Below are positions 34,782 through 43,976 of a stretch of 52,526 nucleotides of DNA, piece after piece. Below the pieces are notes generated by a model, which saw only the letters and a program-made list of their open reading frames with translations, had not been told where the DNA came from and did no database searches. The position numbers and the translations under genes are program-made. The first letter of the stretch is position 1. Every line of letters begins with the position of its first letter. The stretch comes from Nitrosomonadales bacterium (GTDB lineage: Bacteria; Pseudomonadota; Gammaproteobacteria; Burkholderiales; Gallionellaceae), in assembly GCA_016235045.1 (NCBI GenBank), contig JACRME010000017.1, forward strand, positions 1-52,526, in the 5' to 3' direction.

Positions 34782-36139
34782 TCGGCTTTATCCCCGTCGG
34801 TGATGGACAGGCGCTCCATGCGGTATCGCAAGGCACGGAAAGTCACCCCCAGAATCTTGGCGGCGGCGGTGCGGTTGAAATGCGTCTGGTGGAGCGCCTC
34901 CAGAATGGCCTCGCGCTCGATCCGGTCAAGGTAGTCGGTGAGCGGATACTTGCCTGCGCCGCCCGTTTTGGCCTCGCCTTGCGCGGACTGCGCCGGCATC
35001 AACTGCAGGTCGGCAGGCGCAATGACCCCATCCAGGCACAGCGCGAAGGCGCGTTCGACGATGTTTTCCAGCTCGCGCACGTTACCGGGAAAGTCGTAGT
35101 CCGCCAGCGCCCGCAAGGCGTCGGGAGAGAATTTGACCCCCGTATTTCCGCGCAGCCGCCCCAGTATCTGGTTGGCTATTTCCGGCACATCCTCGCGCAT
35201 CTCGCGCAGCGACGGCATGTGCAGCGAGATGACATTCAGGCGGTAGTACAGATCCTGCCGGAACGAACCTTGTTGCACGCATTTCGCCAGATCGCGATGG
35301 GTGGCGCTGAGAATGCGCACATCGACCGGCTCTTCCTGCGTCGCCCCCACGCGGCGCACCTTCTTTTCCTGGATGGCGCGCAACAGCTTGACCTGCATCG
35401 ACAGCGGCAGGTCTGCCACCTCGTCCAGCAGCAGGGTGCCCTGGTTCGCTGCCTGGAAGAACCCTTCCCGGTCCTTGTCCGCGCCGGTAAACGCCCCCTT
35501 GCGGTAGCCGAAGAATTCGCTTTCCATCAGGTTTTCCGGGATGGCCCCGCAGTTCACCGCGACGAAAGGCTGTTCGCTGCGGGCGCTTTTTTCCACGATC
35601 AGCCGCGCCGCCAATTCCTTGCCGCTGCCGGACTCGCCGCTGATATGCACCGGCGCCTGGCTGCGGGCGACGCGCCTGATCAATTCGCGCACCTGCGCCA
35701 TGGCCGGCGAACTTCCCAACAAGGCGCCCCCCTCCTCGGTCGTTTTTGCGCTGGACGAGGGCAATCTGAGCGCCGAAGTCACCAGCGTGCGCAACTGATC
35801 CAGCGCCACCGGCTTGGACAGGTAGTCGAATGCGCCCGCCTTGAGGACCGCCACCGCGTTTTCCAGATTTCCATGCGCGGTAATGACCGCCACCGGCACA
35901 TCCAGACCGCGTTCGGAGATATGGCGCACCACCTCCAGCCCGTCGCCGTCCGGCATGCGCATGTCGGTCAGGCACAGATCGAAATGTTCGTCATCGAGAC
36001 ATTGCCGGGCCTGCTGCACGCCGCCTGCGCGCACCACTTCCAACCCCATGCGCACCAGCGCCAATTCCAGCAGTTCGAGAATATCCGCTTCGTCATCGAC
36101 CACCAGGACGCGCGGAATTGCTCTTGGCTCAGGACTCAT
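34778..36139 (-). CDS. pilR: Sigma-54 response regulator, PilR type
   Basis: A 453-aa NtrC-family activator. The receiver domain has VVDDEAD and the phosphoacceptor Asp59 in CLTDMRMPDG; the AAA+ domain has GESGSGKE (168-175), GAFTGA for sigma-54 contact and LLLDEVADLP. The C-terminal Fis-type helix-turn-helix contains NRTAAAKILGVTFRALRYRMERL. The ATG at 36139 overlaps the end of the kinase gene (ATGAGTCCTGA). PilR, which activates pilin genes, is the closest fit from the PilS-like partner; no pilA is in the window. Confidence 0.88.
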   Translation of the reverse strand: MSPEPRAIPRVLVVDDEADILELLELALVRMGLEVVRAGGVQQARQCLDDEHFDLCLTDMRMPDGDGLEVVRHISERGLDVPVAVITAHGNLENAVAVLKAGAFDYLSKPVALDQLRTLVTSALRLPSSSAKTTEEGGALLGSSPAMAQVRELIRRVARSQAPVHISGESGSGKELAARLIVEKSARSEQPFVAVNCGAIPENLMESEFFGYRKGAFTGADKDREGFFQAANQGTLLLDEVADLPLSMQVKLLRAIQEKKVRRVGATQEEPVDVRILSATHRDLAKCVQQGSFRQDLYYRLNVISLHMPSLREMREDVPEIANQILGRLRGNTGVKFSPDALRALADYDFPGNVRELENIVERAFALCLDGVIAPADLQLMPAQSAQGEAKTGGAGKYPLTDYLDRIEREAILEALHQTHFNRTAAAKILGVTFRALRYRMERLSITDGDKAD

Positions 36140-37751
36140 CGTCTCTCCCGAATTTGATACGGAAACAGGCGCCGCCATCGAGTGCGCGCCGGTATTCGAT
36201 CATCGCACCGTTGGCCTCGCAAAGCTCGCGTGCGATATAGAGCCCCAACCCCGTTCCACCCTCATCCGTGGTGAAGAAGGGTTCGAACAGTTTCTGCACC
36301 GCGTCGCCCGGCACGCCCGGGCCATCGTCCGATACCTCCAGCACCGCGCGGCCCTCTTCGGTAACGGCGCGCAGACGGACACTGCCCGCTCGCCGCTGAC
36401 TGTAGCGCAAGGCGTTGCGGCACAGGTTCCATAATACCTGCTCGAAATGGCCGCGATCGAAGCGCGCCTTGCCGGCCGGATCGACGCGCAACTCGAACAC
36501 CGTGCGCGGCACCCCCTCGACCTGGCACAGGTTTTCGAGCACCTCTTCAAGGCATGCCGCCAGATTGATGCTCTCCGCCTGCACGCGGTCGCGGCGGTTG
36601 ACCTGCATCACGTCATGGATGATGCGGTTCAACCGCGTCGTGTTGTCCAGGATAATCTGGAACAAGCGCGCCTGCTCGGCGTCGTGCTTCTGTTCCTTCA
36701 GCAACTCGGTCGCATAACTGATGGACGACAGGGGATTGCGCACCTCGTGCGCAATGTTCGCGGTCAGGCGCCCCAGCGCGGCCAGTTTGACCTGTTGCGC
36801 CTGCTCCTGCACCCGCTGCACATCTTCCAGCACCACCACCGCCCCCCAGAAACCTTCGCGCTGAACCGGGAGGAAGCGCACGCGCACCGGATGCGTGGAA
36901 CCGGGCAGGCGCAGCACCTCGTTGCCGAGCGCCTTGTTCTGCCGCCAGGCGGCAAACATCGCTTCCAGCAACGGCGAACATTCGGACAGATGGGACTCGC
37001 CCCCTTCGGCAAAGGCATACCCCAGCAGCCTTTCGGCACCGGGATTCGATTGGCGCACCATGCCGCGCTCGTCCACCACCAGCACGCCATCCGGCATGTC
37101 CTGGATCATCAGGCGGTTGGCCTCGGCCATGTTGGACAAATCCACGCCGCGCGCGAAAGCCAGTTTCTCGCTGGCGATGGCATATCGGGACAGGGTATGC
37201 GCCAGCCAGGCCACCGCAAAATAGGAAATGCTCAGTATGCCTGCCTGGAAAAACTGCGCCACCGTCGCATCGGTGGTCAAAACCGCGTAGCTGTGCTGCA
37301 GCAGGACGGCAATGCTGGCCAGCGCGGCATACAGCAGGGTGATGCGCCCGTGGCTGATCATCCCTGCCAGCGCCAGCGACACCAGCAGCAGCATGCCCAG
37401 ATTGCTGTGAATGCCGCCGCTGAAAAAGATCAGTGCTGCGACCGCGACGATATCGGTACAAACCAGGAACGCAAGTTGCACCCCGGCGCGCGGCTTGCGC
37501 AGATTGACGGTGACGGCGGAAACCAGCGCCAGCGAAGTGTAAATGGCACTGATCCAGAAATACCAGGTTTGATAGTGCAGGTTCGGCAGCATGACATTGC
37601 CGAAAATCGCCGCCATCAGCAGCAATGTACCCCCCAGGATCAGGCGGTAGAGGTTGAAAAAACCGATTGAGCGCCACAGGCTTTCTTGCGACAACGGCGC
37701 TGCCGTTTTCAGGAAGGGGAAGGAACCGTTCAGGGATTGCTTATCCCGCAT
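36129..37751 (-). CDS. pilS: Sensor histidine kinase, PilS type
   Basis: A 540-aa membrane sensor. Six hydrophobic helices lie within about residues 28-190, followed by a PAS domain (about 210-310), the H-box ANIAHEVRNPLSS with His335, and ATPase motifs NALRY, DDGPGVPG and GGTGLGLYIAREL. This is PilS architecture, in which the membrane domain senses pilin levels. It is cotranscribed and overlaps the regulator gene by 11 bp. The 72-aa PP0621-like gene lies 5 bp upstream. Confidence 0.9.
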   Translation of the reverse strand: MRDKQSLNGSFPFLKTAAPLSQESLWRSIGFFNLYRLILGGTLLLMAAIFGNVMLPNLHYQTWYFWISAIYTSLALVSAVTVNLRKPRAGVQLAFLVCTDIVAVAALIFFSGGIHSNLGMLLLVSLALAGMISHGRITLLYAALASIAVLLQHSYAVLTTDATVAQFFQAGILSISYFAVAWLAHTLSRYAIASEKLAFARGVDLSNMAEANRLMIQDMPDGVLVVDERGMVRQSNPGAERLLGYAFAEGGESHLSECSPLLEAMFAAWRQNKALGNEVLRLPGSTHPVRVRFLPVQREGFWGAVVVLEDVQRVQEQAQQVKLAALGRLTANIAHEVRNPLSSISYATELLKEQKHDAEQARLFQIILDNTTRLNRIIHDVMQVNRRDRVQAESINLAACLEEVLENLCQVEGVPRTVFELRVDPAGKARFDRGHFEQVLWNLCRNALRYSQRRAGSVRLRAVTEEGRAVLEVSDDGPGVPGDAVQKLFEPFFTTDEGGTGLGLYIARELCEANGAMIEYRRALDGGACFRIKFGRDDES

Positions 37752-37756
37752 CGGGC

Positions 37757-37975
37757 TTACTTGGCAACATGCTCGCGACGATGGGCATCGCTGCAGTAGA
37801 AATTACCGTTGGCCAGGATACTTTCACTTTTGGGCAAATGAACGCCGCATTGCGCGCAACGTACCATTTCCTCTGCCGGGGCGGATGCATTCTGCTTGGG
37901 CGCTTGCCTGCGGAACGACCTGAGCAACAAGTAGACGACCACAATGACAGCCAGCAGAAAAAGCAAGCGACTCAT
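37757..37975 (-). CDS. PP0621-like small membrane protein with Cys-rich tail
   Basis: A 72-aa protein. One N-terminal helix (about 3-19, LLFLLAVIVVVYLLLRS) is followed by a basic linker and a zinc-ribbon-like tail, MVRCAQCGVHLPKSESILANGNFYCSDAHRREH, with two CxxC-like elements and histidines. Such genes commonly precede pilS in betaproteobacteria. The function is not known. It lies 41 bp after tRNA-Pro. Confidence 0.8.
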   Translation of the reverse strand: MSRLLFLLAVIVVVYLLLRSFRRQAPKQNASAPAEEMVRCAQCGVHLPKSESILANGNFYCSDAHRREHVAK

Positions 37976-38016
37976 GCGTCTTACTCCACAGAACGCCGCA
38001 CACAGGCGGCAAAATT

Positions 38017-38093
<77 letters not shown>

Positions 38094-38104
38094 AATCGGT
38101 AAAA

Positions 38105-39067
38105 TTAAAATTGCCGCGTTGCGGCAAAGTTTGCCAATTCTAACAGACACTGCTTGTATTTAGAATCGGCAAGCGATGCAATCGCCGTACAGGCGGTCTC
38201 GGCTTCGCGCAAGGCCTGCCGGCGCGTGAACTCCAATGCGCCGGTTTCGCGAATGATTTCCAGCACCTGGGCAAACTTGCCCACATCGCCCTGCTCGATC
38301 GCGCCGCGCACCACCGCGGCCTGTTCGCCGGTGCCATGCTGCATTGCATAGATCAGCGGCAGCGTGGGCTTGCCTTCGGCCAGATCGTCGCCCAGATGCT
38401 TGCCGGTCACCGCTTCGTCGGCGGAATAGTCCAGCACGTCGTCGATCAACTGGAACGCGGTGCCGAGGTGCATGCCGTATTTCGAGACCGCTTCCTCGTC
38501 GGCGGCGGAAGCCCGGCAAAGGATCGCCCCCAGACGCATCGCCGCCTCGAACAGCTTGGCGGTCTTGCAATGGATGACGCGCATGTAATTGGGGATATCC
38601 ACACCCGCATCGTGGCAGTTGAGCAGTTGCAACACCTCGCCCTCGGCGATAACGTTGGTCGCATCGGCCAATGTCTGCATCACGCGCATCTCGCCCACGT
38701 CCACCATCATCTGGAACGCGCGCGAATACAGGAAATCGCCGACCAGCACGCTGGCCGCATTGCCGAACAGCGCGTTGGCCGTCTCGCGCCCGCGGCGCAA
38801 CTCGGATTCGTCCACCACGTCGTCATGCAGCAAAGTCGCGGTATGGATAAATTCCACCACTGCCGCCAGATCGTAGTGATGTTTGCCCCGATAGCCGAAC
38901 GCCTGCGCCGACAACAACACCAACGCCGGGCGCAGCCGCTTGCCGCCGCTGTTGACGATGTATTCGCCGACCTGGTTGACCAATGCCACCTCGGAATGAA
39001 GCCGGGCGCGGATCACCGCATCCACCGCCGCCATATCCGATGCGATTAATCGCTTGAGATTATCCAA
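38105..39067 (-). CDS. ispB: All-trans octaprenyl diphosphate synthase
   Basis: A 320-aa trans-prenyltransferase that makes the C40 side chain of ubiquinone. It has the first Asp-rich motif LLHDDVVDESELRRGRETANALFG, GGKRLRPALVLL near the N terminus, and the second Asp-rich motif QLIDDVLDYS. GKHLGDDLAEGKPTLPLIYA is typical of IspB. In most proteobacteria ispB is divergent from rplU-rpmA; here the upstream side holds an IS3 remnant. Chain length is inferred from the family. Confidence 0.95.
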   Translation of the reverse strand: MDNLKRLIASDMAAVDAVIRARLHSEVALVNQVGEYIVNSGGKRLRPALVLLSAQAFGYRGKHHYDLAAVVEFIHTATLLHDDVVDESELRRGRETANALFGNAASVLVGDFLYSRAFQMMVDVGEMRVMQTLADATNVIAEGEVLQLLNCHDAGVDIPNYMRVIHCKTAKLFEAAMRLGAILCRASAADEEAVSKYGMHLGTAFQLIDDVLDYSADEAVTGKHLGDDLAEGKPTLPLIYAMQHGTGEQAAVVRGAIEQGDVGKFAQVLEIIRETGALEFTRRQALREAETACTAIASLADSKYKQCLLELANFAATRQF

Positions 39068-39347
39068 AGACAGTTCCTGTTATATATATAGACTACTGTT
39101 GGCGCCTGAAGGCGCTCTTTTGGGGGGCGCATTGTCGCATAAAGTGGCGCTGGCTGATAAGCGCCTGTGGGTGAGGGGGATATTAGCTAGCTGATCGGGC
39201 AATCATGCATTGATCCCAGCCTCGTTCCTGACTTTTTAAATACGAAGCCGATATTGCGTAGCTACTGGCTTGGCGTCGCTGACAAATAAGCGTTATCTGC
39301 GGGCAAAGCACGGGGGCAGGTTGATCTGGCCCGCCTTTCCCAGACGT
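39068..39347. other. Gene-free region upstream of ispB
   Basis: This 280-bp stretch contains a TATATATATA run (39080-39089) just upstream of ispB, a short hairpin GGCGCCTGAAGGCGC (39105-39119) and no credible reading frame. The right part, near TGATCTGGCCCGCC (39320-39333), may be the end of the IS3 remnant. Confidence 0.4.
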
Positions 39348-39668
39348 TCAATTCAGCGCCACACAGTTGGCCTCTTCAAACGCAACCGGGCTGACATAAC
39401 CCAGCGACTGATGAATCCGCTGGCGATTATAGAACAGCTCGATGTAGCTGAAGATCACTGCTCTGGCCGCTTCCCGACTTGAGATGTCCGCATGGTGAAT
39501 GAGTTCATTCTTCAGATTGGAGAAAAACTCTCCGCCACCGCGTTGTCGTAAGCCGTGCCTTTCGATCCCATGCTGAGCAAGATACCAACGCAAGCCAATC
39601 GCTCACGCTACTCATTACTGCGATAGATGCCGCCCTGATCGGTATGGTGGATCAAGCATGGCTTCAAC
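39348..39668 (-). pseudogene. Decayed IS3-family transposase (OrfB C-terminal part)
   Basis: This minus-strand remnant reads PCLIHHTDQGGIYRSNE, then a TAG, then RERLACVGILLSMGSKGTAYDNAVAES. One T is missing in the T run that follows, shifting the frame, after which FFSNLKNELIHHADISSREAARAVIF and ELFYNRQRIHQSLGYVSPVAFEE continue. This is the DDE integrase C-terminal region of IS3-group OrfB, with the DNAVAESFF glutamate region. The N-terminal two thirds and OrfA are missing, so it is dead. It begins 8 bp from the adjacent membrane-protein gene stop. Confidence 0.88.
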
Positions 39669-39676
39669 AAACAAAA

Positions 39677-40486
39677 TCACTTCTCGACCAACACCTCCAC
39701 CGGTTCCGATAAATGACTTGCTTCCTCACCAATATCCGTATTCTTGCCCTCTTGAACATTTTCGTTTTGTACATCGTATGGATTCGCATCTTCTTCGGCG
39801 ATCGGATCAGCTATTTGTGAAGCAGCTTCAGTTTTCACATCGACCTTAGCATCACCAAGACTTGTTTCAGCTTCTGAAGACTGCACCTTCTCCGGACCCA
39901 TGTCGATGGTCGGCGTAACAATCTGGACTTCCTTCACTCTCGTAAACCTTGTGCGTGTGCCATCCTGCTCGACCAGCAAAAAGAAATCTTTATCAACGAC
40001 ATCCATAGAATTGATGTCAGGCGGCCACACTACCCCCTCATCGACCATCCAGATCATCTGGTTGTCATGTACACCCCATGTTCCGTGGAAGGTCTCAGCG
40101 CTCAGGCTGCACTCAAACGGCTCTGATATAAATTCGCCACTCTCCAGTAACTTGTGTCTGTATGTACAGCGTGGCTGGGAAGCCTCCCATACACCGACAA
40201 ATTCTTTGGGAACATGCGGCATCGCATCGACAGCACGATAAATGGAAGCCATCAACCAGTTTCCCAGCAAACCATTCTTGGCCTTCAGGCATGTGACCAT
40301 ACCTTTCGCTAATTCCAGCCCACTGCTCATTTTCGATGTCACCACAGAGCATTCTTCAGTGTTGTGCACCACTTTTGCCGCGACTATCCCTACAGCTATG
40401 TTGAACAGTATGAACATGACGAACACGTAGAGGACAAGCCTAAGAGGCAAGGCAACCCACCTTGGCAGATCAGATGTCAACTTCAT
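39677..40486 (-). CDS. Unrecognised membrane-anchored protein
   Basis: A 269-aa protein I do not recognise. It has one N-terminal helix (about 8-34, PLRLVLYVFVMFILFNIAVGIVA), a periplasmic domain with several cysteines (EECSVV, VTCLKAK, RCTYRHK, FECSLS) and VGVWEAS...GTWGVHDNQMIWMVDEG, then an acidic, Pro/Glu-rich C-terminal tail of about 80 residues. The ATG at 40486 overlaps the stop of a 23-codon upstream frame (ATGA), so translation is probably coupled. It lies against the IS3 remnant. Confidence 0.65.
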   Translation of the reverse strand: MKLTSDLPRWVALPLRLVLYVFVMFILFNIAVGIVAAKVVHNTEECSVVTSKMSSGLELAKGMVTCLKAKNGLLGNWLMASIYRAVDAMPHVPKEFVGVWEASQPRCTYRHKLLESGEFISEPFECSLSAETFHGTWGVHDNQMIWMVDEGVVWPPDINSMDVVDKDFFLLVEQDGTRTRFTRVKEVQIVTPTIDMGPEKVQSSEAETSLGDAKVDVKTEAASQIADPIAEEDANPYDVQNENVQEGKNTDIGEEASHLSEPVEVLVEK

Positions 40487-40554
40487 TGCAGCGCCTTGCC
40501 CAATGGCGTGATGGTGGCGGCGACGATGCAGGTTTTCTGGACTTGTTTGGTCAT
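40483..40554 (-). CDS. Candidate 23-aa leader peptide
   Basis: A short frame starting MTKQVQKTCIVAATIT has the best ribosome site of the area, GGAGGAAATC directly before its ATG. Its TGA overlaps the ATG of the membrane protein (ATGA). It is either a real small peptide that couples translation or the displaced original start of the following gene after a frameshift. No other homology is evident. Confidence 0.45.
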   Translation of the reverse strand: MTKQVQKTCIVAATITPLGKALQ

Positions 40555-40744
40555 GATTTCCTCCGATCACTACCGCATTTTCTCATTTCAAGAATTGAGA
40601 ATGGAGCAACCCCGTAGGTCGGGTTAGTTCAGTTGGATGGGGTGAGCGCAGCATTATCCATCAATCATTTCTCACTCACAATTCAAACCGGGCAGCTTCG
40701 TGAGTCGAATACATATTGAACATACCGTCTACGCACAAAATAAT

Positions 40745-42013
40745 TCAGGTCTTGCCATTTGCTTCCTGCCGCCGCAGATACACCCCCAGCCCCACGCCCA
40801 CCACGCACAGCGCCGCCATATAGTGCACCGGCGCCAGCGCATCCAGCGGCAGCAGGCGACTCACCAGCACCGGCGTCAATCCGCCGAAGATGGCGTAGGC
40901 CACGTTGTAGGAGAACGACAGGCCGGAGAATCTCACCACGGGTGGGAATGCTTGCACTGCGGTGCTGGGAATCACGCCGATCACGCCGACGAAGAAGCCG
41001 CACAACGCATACGCCCAGTAGATGTCGTCCGGTGCGACTCCCAGGCGTTGGTAGAGCAACCACGAAGTCGCGCCCAGCGCGATGCAGCCGAGCGCCAGCA
41101 CGCGGCCAGCGCCGAATTTATCCGCCATCGCGCCGAACACGATGCAGCCCATGCTCAGGAACAGTGTCGCGACGCTATTGGCCTGCAACGCCGTCACCGC
41201 GGGGATGGCATACAGCTTCTGGATCAGCGTCGGCGTCATCAGGATCATCACCACCACGGCGGCGGACAGCAGCCAGGTCATGAGCATGGTGAGCACGATG
41301 GCCGGGCGGTGCTCGCGCACCACCGTTTTCAGCGGCAACTCGTTCGCCAGTTGCTGGCGCGCCTGCATCTCCTTGAACACCGGGGTCTCGTGCAGATACT
41401 GGCGCAGCCACACCGACACCAGACCGAACACGCCGCCGAGGATGAACGGCAGGCGCCAGCCTTCTTCCAGCAAGGCCGCAGGATCGTAAGACCGGTTCAC
41501 GGCAGTCGCAACCAGCGAACCCAGCAAAATGCCGCCGGTGAGTCCGGCCGTCAGCGTACCGCAGGCAAAACCGACATGGCGCTGCGGCACATGCTCGGAG
41601 ACGAATACCCAGGCGCCCGGCACCTCGCCGCCGATGGCCGCGCCCTGCATCACGCGCAGGGCCAGCAACAGCAGGGGGGCAGCGATGCCGATGCTGGCAT
41701 AGGTCGGCAGCAGACCGATGGCCAACGTCGGGATCGCCATCAGGAAGATGCTCAGCATGAACATCTTCTTGCGCCCGAGCAGGTCGCCGAAGTGCGCCAT
41801 GATGATCCCGCCCAGCGGGCGCGCCAGATAACCGACCGCGAAGATGCCATAGGTCTGCGTCTGGCGCAGCCATTCCGGCATGTCGGGCGGGAAGAACAGT
41901 TGCGCGATGACGCCCGCAAAGAACACGAAGATGATGAAATCATAGAACTCCAGCGTGCCGCCCAGCGCGGCCAGCGTGAGCGTGCGGTAGTCGCTGCGCT
42001 TCAAACTAGGCAT
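40745..42013 (-). CDS. MFS transporter, metabolite:H+ symporter (MHS) type
   Basis: A 422-aa permease with about twelve helices. The N-terminal GGTLEFYDFIIFVFFAGVIAQLFFP and GYLARPLGGIIMAHFGDLLGRKKMF are the MHS hallmark and the MFS loop 2-3 motif; GEVPGAWVFVSEHVP follows. Relatives carry proline/betaine, citrate, shikimate or alpha-ketoglutarate with protons. The start ATG overlaps the preceding gene by 8 bp, so it belongs to the same operon. The substrate cannot be read from sequence. Confidence 0.87.
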   Translation of the reverse strand: MPSLKRSDYRTLTLAALGGTLEFYDFIIFVFFAGVIAQLFFPPDMPEWLRQTQTYGIFAVGYLARPLGGIIMAHFGDLLGRKKMFMLSIFLMAIPTLAIGLLPTYASIGIAAPLLLLALRVMQGAAIGGEVPGAWVFVSEHVPQRHVGFACGTLTAGLTGGILLGSLVATAVNRSYDPAALLEEGWRLPFILGGVFGLVSVWLRQYLHETPVFKEMQARQQLANELPLKTVVREHRPAIVLTMLMTWLLSAAVVVMILMTPTLIQKLYAIPAVTALQANSVATLFLSMGCIVFGAMADKFGAGRVLALGCIALGATSWLLYQRLGVAPDDIYWAYALCGFFVGVIGVIPSTAVQAFPPVVRFSGLSFSYNVAYAIFGGLTPVLVSRLLPLDALAPVHYMAALCVVGVGLGVYLRRQEANGKT

Positions 42014-42605
42014 TTGTTTTTCTCCCCTGAGTCCACCAGTATTTCACCTGCCCGGCAATCGCGTAGATCGCCAGCCAGGGATCGAGCAGATAATCCCACA
42101 GGTTGGTCGATTCGTACCAGCCGGCGCTCCACGCCGCCACCGCCAGCGCGATGACCAGGGCCAGCAACATCGAATAGCGCAAGGTCGACCACAGCGTGAA
42201 GCCCAGCAGCGCCAACAGGAACCACAGGTTGCCGTAACCCAGCCGGTACGGGTCGAATGCAGTGAAACCCAGGGCAAAGGGATAGAACACCACTGCGGCG
42301 ACGGCAATCGCCCGCAATACCCGCAGGCGGTTTGCTTCTTCGATCAATGCGCACCCGGACAGCGTGCGCGCCAGCGCCAACGCCAGCACCAGCAATGTCG
42401 CGATGCTCAGATCGCCGCTGATGCCGCGCATGAAACCGGACAGCGACAAGCCCCACAGCGGAATCGATGCCAGCACGACGGCCGCAGCCAATATCGCCGC
42501 CCGCTGGCGCGGCGGAAACGCCTGTATGCGCGGCACGCGCACCAGCAGCGTGAAAATCGCCAGGGTAATTCCAAACAGTCCGGTCAGGTCAGTGTTGAGT
42601 TGCAT
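42006..42605 (-). CDS. Unrecognised polytopic membrane protein
   Basis: A protein of about 199 aa with five or six membrane helices and short loops, including RVPRIQAFPPRQR near the N terminus and FDPYRLGYGNLWFLLALLGF near the middle. ATGs at 42605 and 42611 are both possible and both overlap the end of the BNR-protein gene. Its stop overlaps the transporter start. No family is recognised. Its place in a four-gene coupled operon suggests an envelope role. Confidence 0.75.
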   Translation of the reverse strand: MQLNTDLTGLFGITLAIFTLLVRVPRIQAFPPRQRAAILAAAVVLASIPLWGLSLSGFMRGISGDLSIATLLVLALALARTLSGCALIEEANRLRVLRAIAVAAVVFYPFALGFTAFDPYRLGYGNLWFLLALLGFTLWSTLRYSMLLALVIALAVAAWSAGWYESTNLWDYLLDPWLAIYAIAGQVKYWWTQGRKTNA

Positions 42606-43971
42606 CGGCACCCTTTTTCAAATGACGGTTCAGCCAGGTCTGGTCAAACGTGACATGTTTGATGAACACCCGGTTCCAGGTGTATGTCAGATGGAAATTG
42701 CCGTTGCGCGCCTGGATCAGGTACGGATAGGAAAATTCGAAACCGCAGCCGCCGTCCGCGCGCACCCTGGCCCTGGCGGAATCGACATATTCGTCCAGCG
42801 TCGCCTGGGGTGCATGCGCCAGCCGCTTGTCCGAATTCTGCAGCAGGCCCTGCACGATGGACAGGCACTGCTTTTCGTCCAGGTTCTTGTCGCGCACCAC
42901 GCGCATTTCTTCCAGACGATGCAATTCCTTCCAGTTGCGCCCGCCGTCCGCCGACAACATCAGCGACAAGCTGTCGCGTCCCTGCTCCTGATGGTTCAGC
43001 ACCGCGAGCAGGCGGCCATCCTGCAATACCGTGCCCGACAGCGCCGCGTCCGGATTGGGGAACGACGATTTCTCCGGCGCCGACCAGTGCTGCCCTCCGT
43101 CTTCCGTCGAAATGCTGCGCGCCAGATGCGGGTTGTCTTTGCCGGAATAACGCGTCAGCACCAATGCCTGGTTCGGATTTTTCACCAGCACCACCGGCTG
43201 CAACGTGCCCTGCCCCGCCCGCGCCAGGCGCTGTTTGTCGATGACGTTCCCCCCCGCATCCAAGTGCAGCACCTCGGCAAACTTGCTGACGAACTCGTGG
43301 TACACCGGCACCCCCATCGAACCGTCCGCATACAGGAACGGCGCGCCCTTGACCAGCGTGCTGATATTGATGAACGGCGAGGTGATCAGGCGGCGCGGCG
43401 CACTCCAGCTCTCGCCCTCGTCGTTCGAGGTCATCATCGTGATGGAACTGCCCGCCCAACCGCCCAGCGATACCGTGACGTAGAACAATTGCAGGGTGCC
43501 GTCCGCCGCCCGCGCCGCCACCGGATTGCCCAGTTTGGCGACATAGCGGTGCAGCGCACGTTGCGTGCTCGAACGGCTGGCGATCACCCGCTCGCCGCTC
43601 CACTCGCCCTGCACCGGATCGAACACCGCGCTGTTGATGGTCACATCCGACGCACCCTCGCGGCTGCCGGAAAACCAGAAGGCGCGGATGCGGCTGTCCC
43701 TGAGTTCGACCAGCGAAGATGCATGGGTCTGCGCATGCAATCGGGAAGAAGCGAGGCGACTGGAATAACTGCCGTTGACGTGACTGGTGTCCTGGTCGGC
43801 GAGGCGCCCTCGCTTGCGCGGCTGCGGCTTCTGCTCGACCGGCGGCGCGGCGGCAGGCTCGACAACCGGCATGCGGAATCCGTACGAGGGAGCGGGTTGG
43901 CGCCAGACCTTGTTCAGGCCCAGGCCGAAGGCCAGCAACACGCACCCCAATGTCAGGTATCTGGCAATCAT
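42589..43971 (-). CDS. BNR-repeat/sialidase-like exported protein
   Basis: A 460-aa protein with an N-terminal signal/anchor (about 5-20, YLTLGCVLLAFGLGLNKVW), a Pro-rich linker with PPVEQKPQPRKR, and a six-bladed propeller of sialidase type. Asp-box motifs are visible: SNDEGESWSAP, STEDGGQHWSAP and SADGGRNWKEL. SSLVELRDSRIRAFWFSGSREG is the exo-sialidase-like opening. The ATG at 43971 starts 5 bp after the ArnT-like stop. Sialic acid cleavage is not implied; such folds act on various glycans or only bind them. Confidence 0.8.
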   Translation of the reverse strand: MIARYLTLGCVLLAFGLGLNKVWRQPAPSYGFRMPVVEPAAAPPVEQKPQPRKRGRLADQDTSHVNGSYSSRLASSRLHAQTHASSLVELRDSRIRAFWFSGSREGASDVTINSAVFDPVQGEWSGERVIASRSSTQRALHRYVAKLGNPVAARAADGTLQLFYVTVSLGGWAGSSITMMTSNDEGESWSAPRRLITSPFINISTLVKGAPFLYADGSMGVPVYHEFVSKFAEVLHLDAGGNVIDKQRLARAGQGTLQPVVLVKNPNQALVLTRYSGKDNPHLARSISTEDGGQHWSAPEKSSFPNPDAALSGTVLQDGRLLAVLNHQEQGRDSLSLMLSADGGRNWKELHRLEEMRVVRDKNLDEKQCLSIVQGLLQNSDKRLAHAPQATLDEYVDSARARVRADGGCGFEFSYPYLIQARNGNFHLTYTWNRVFIKHVTFDQTWLNRHLKKGADATQH

Positions 43972-43976
43972 TCCGT

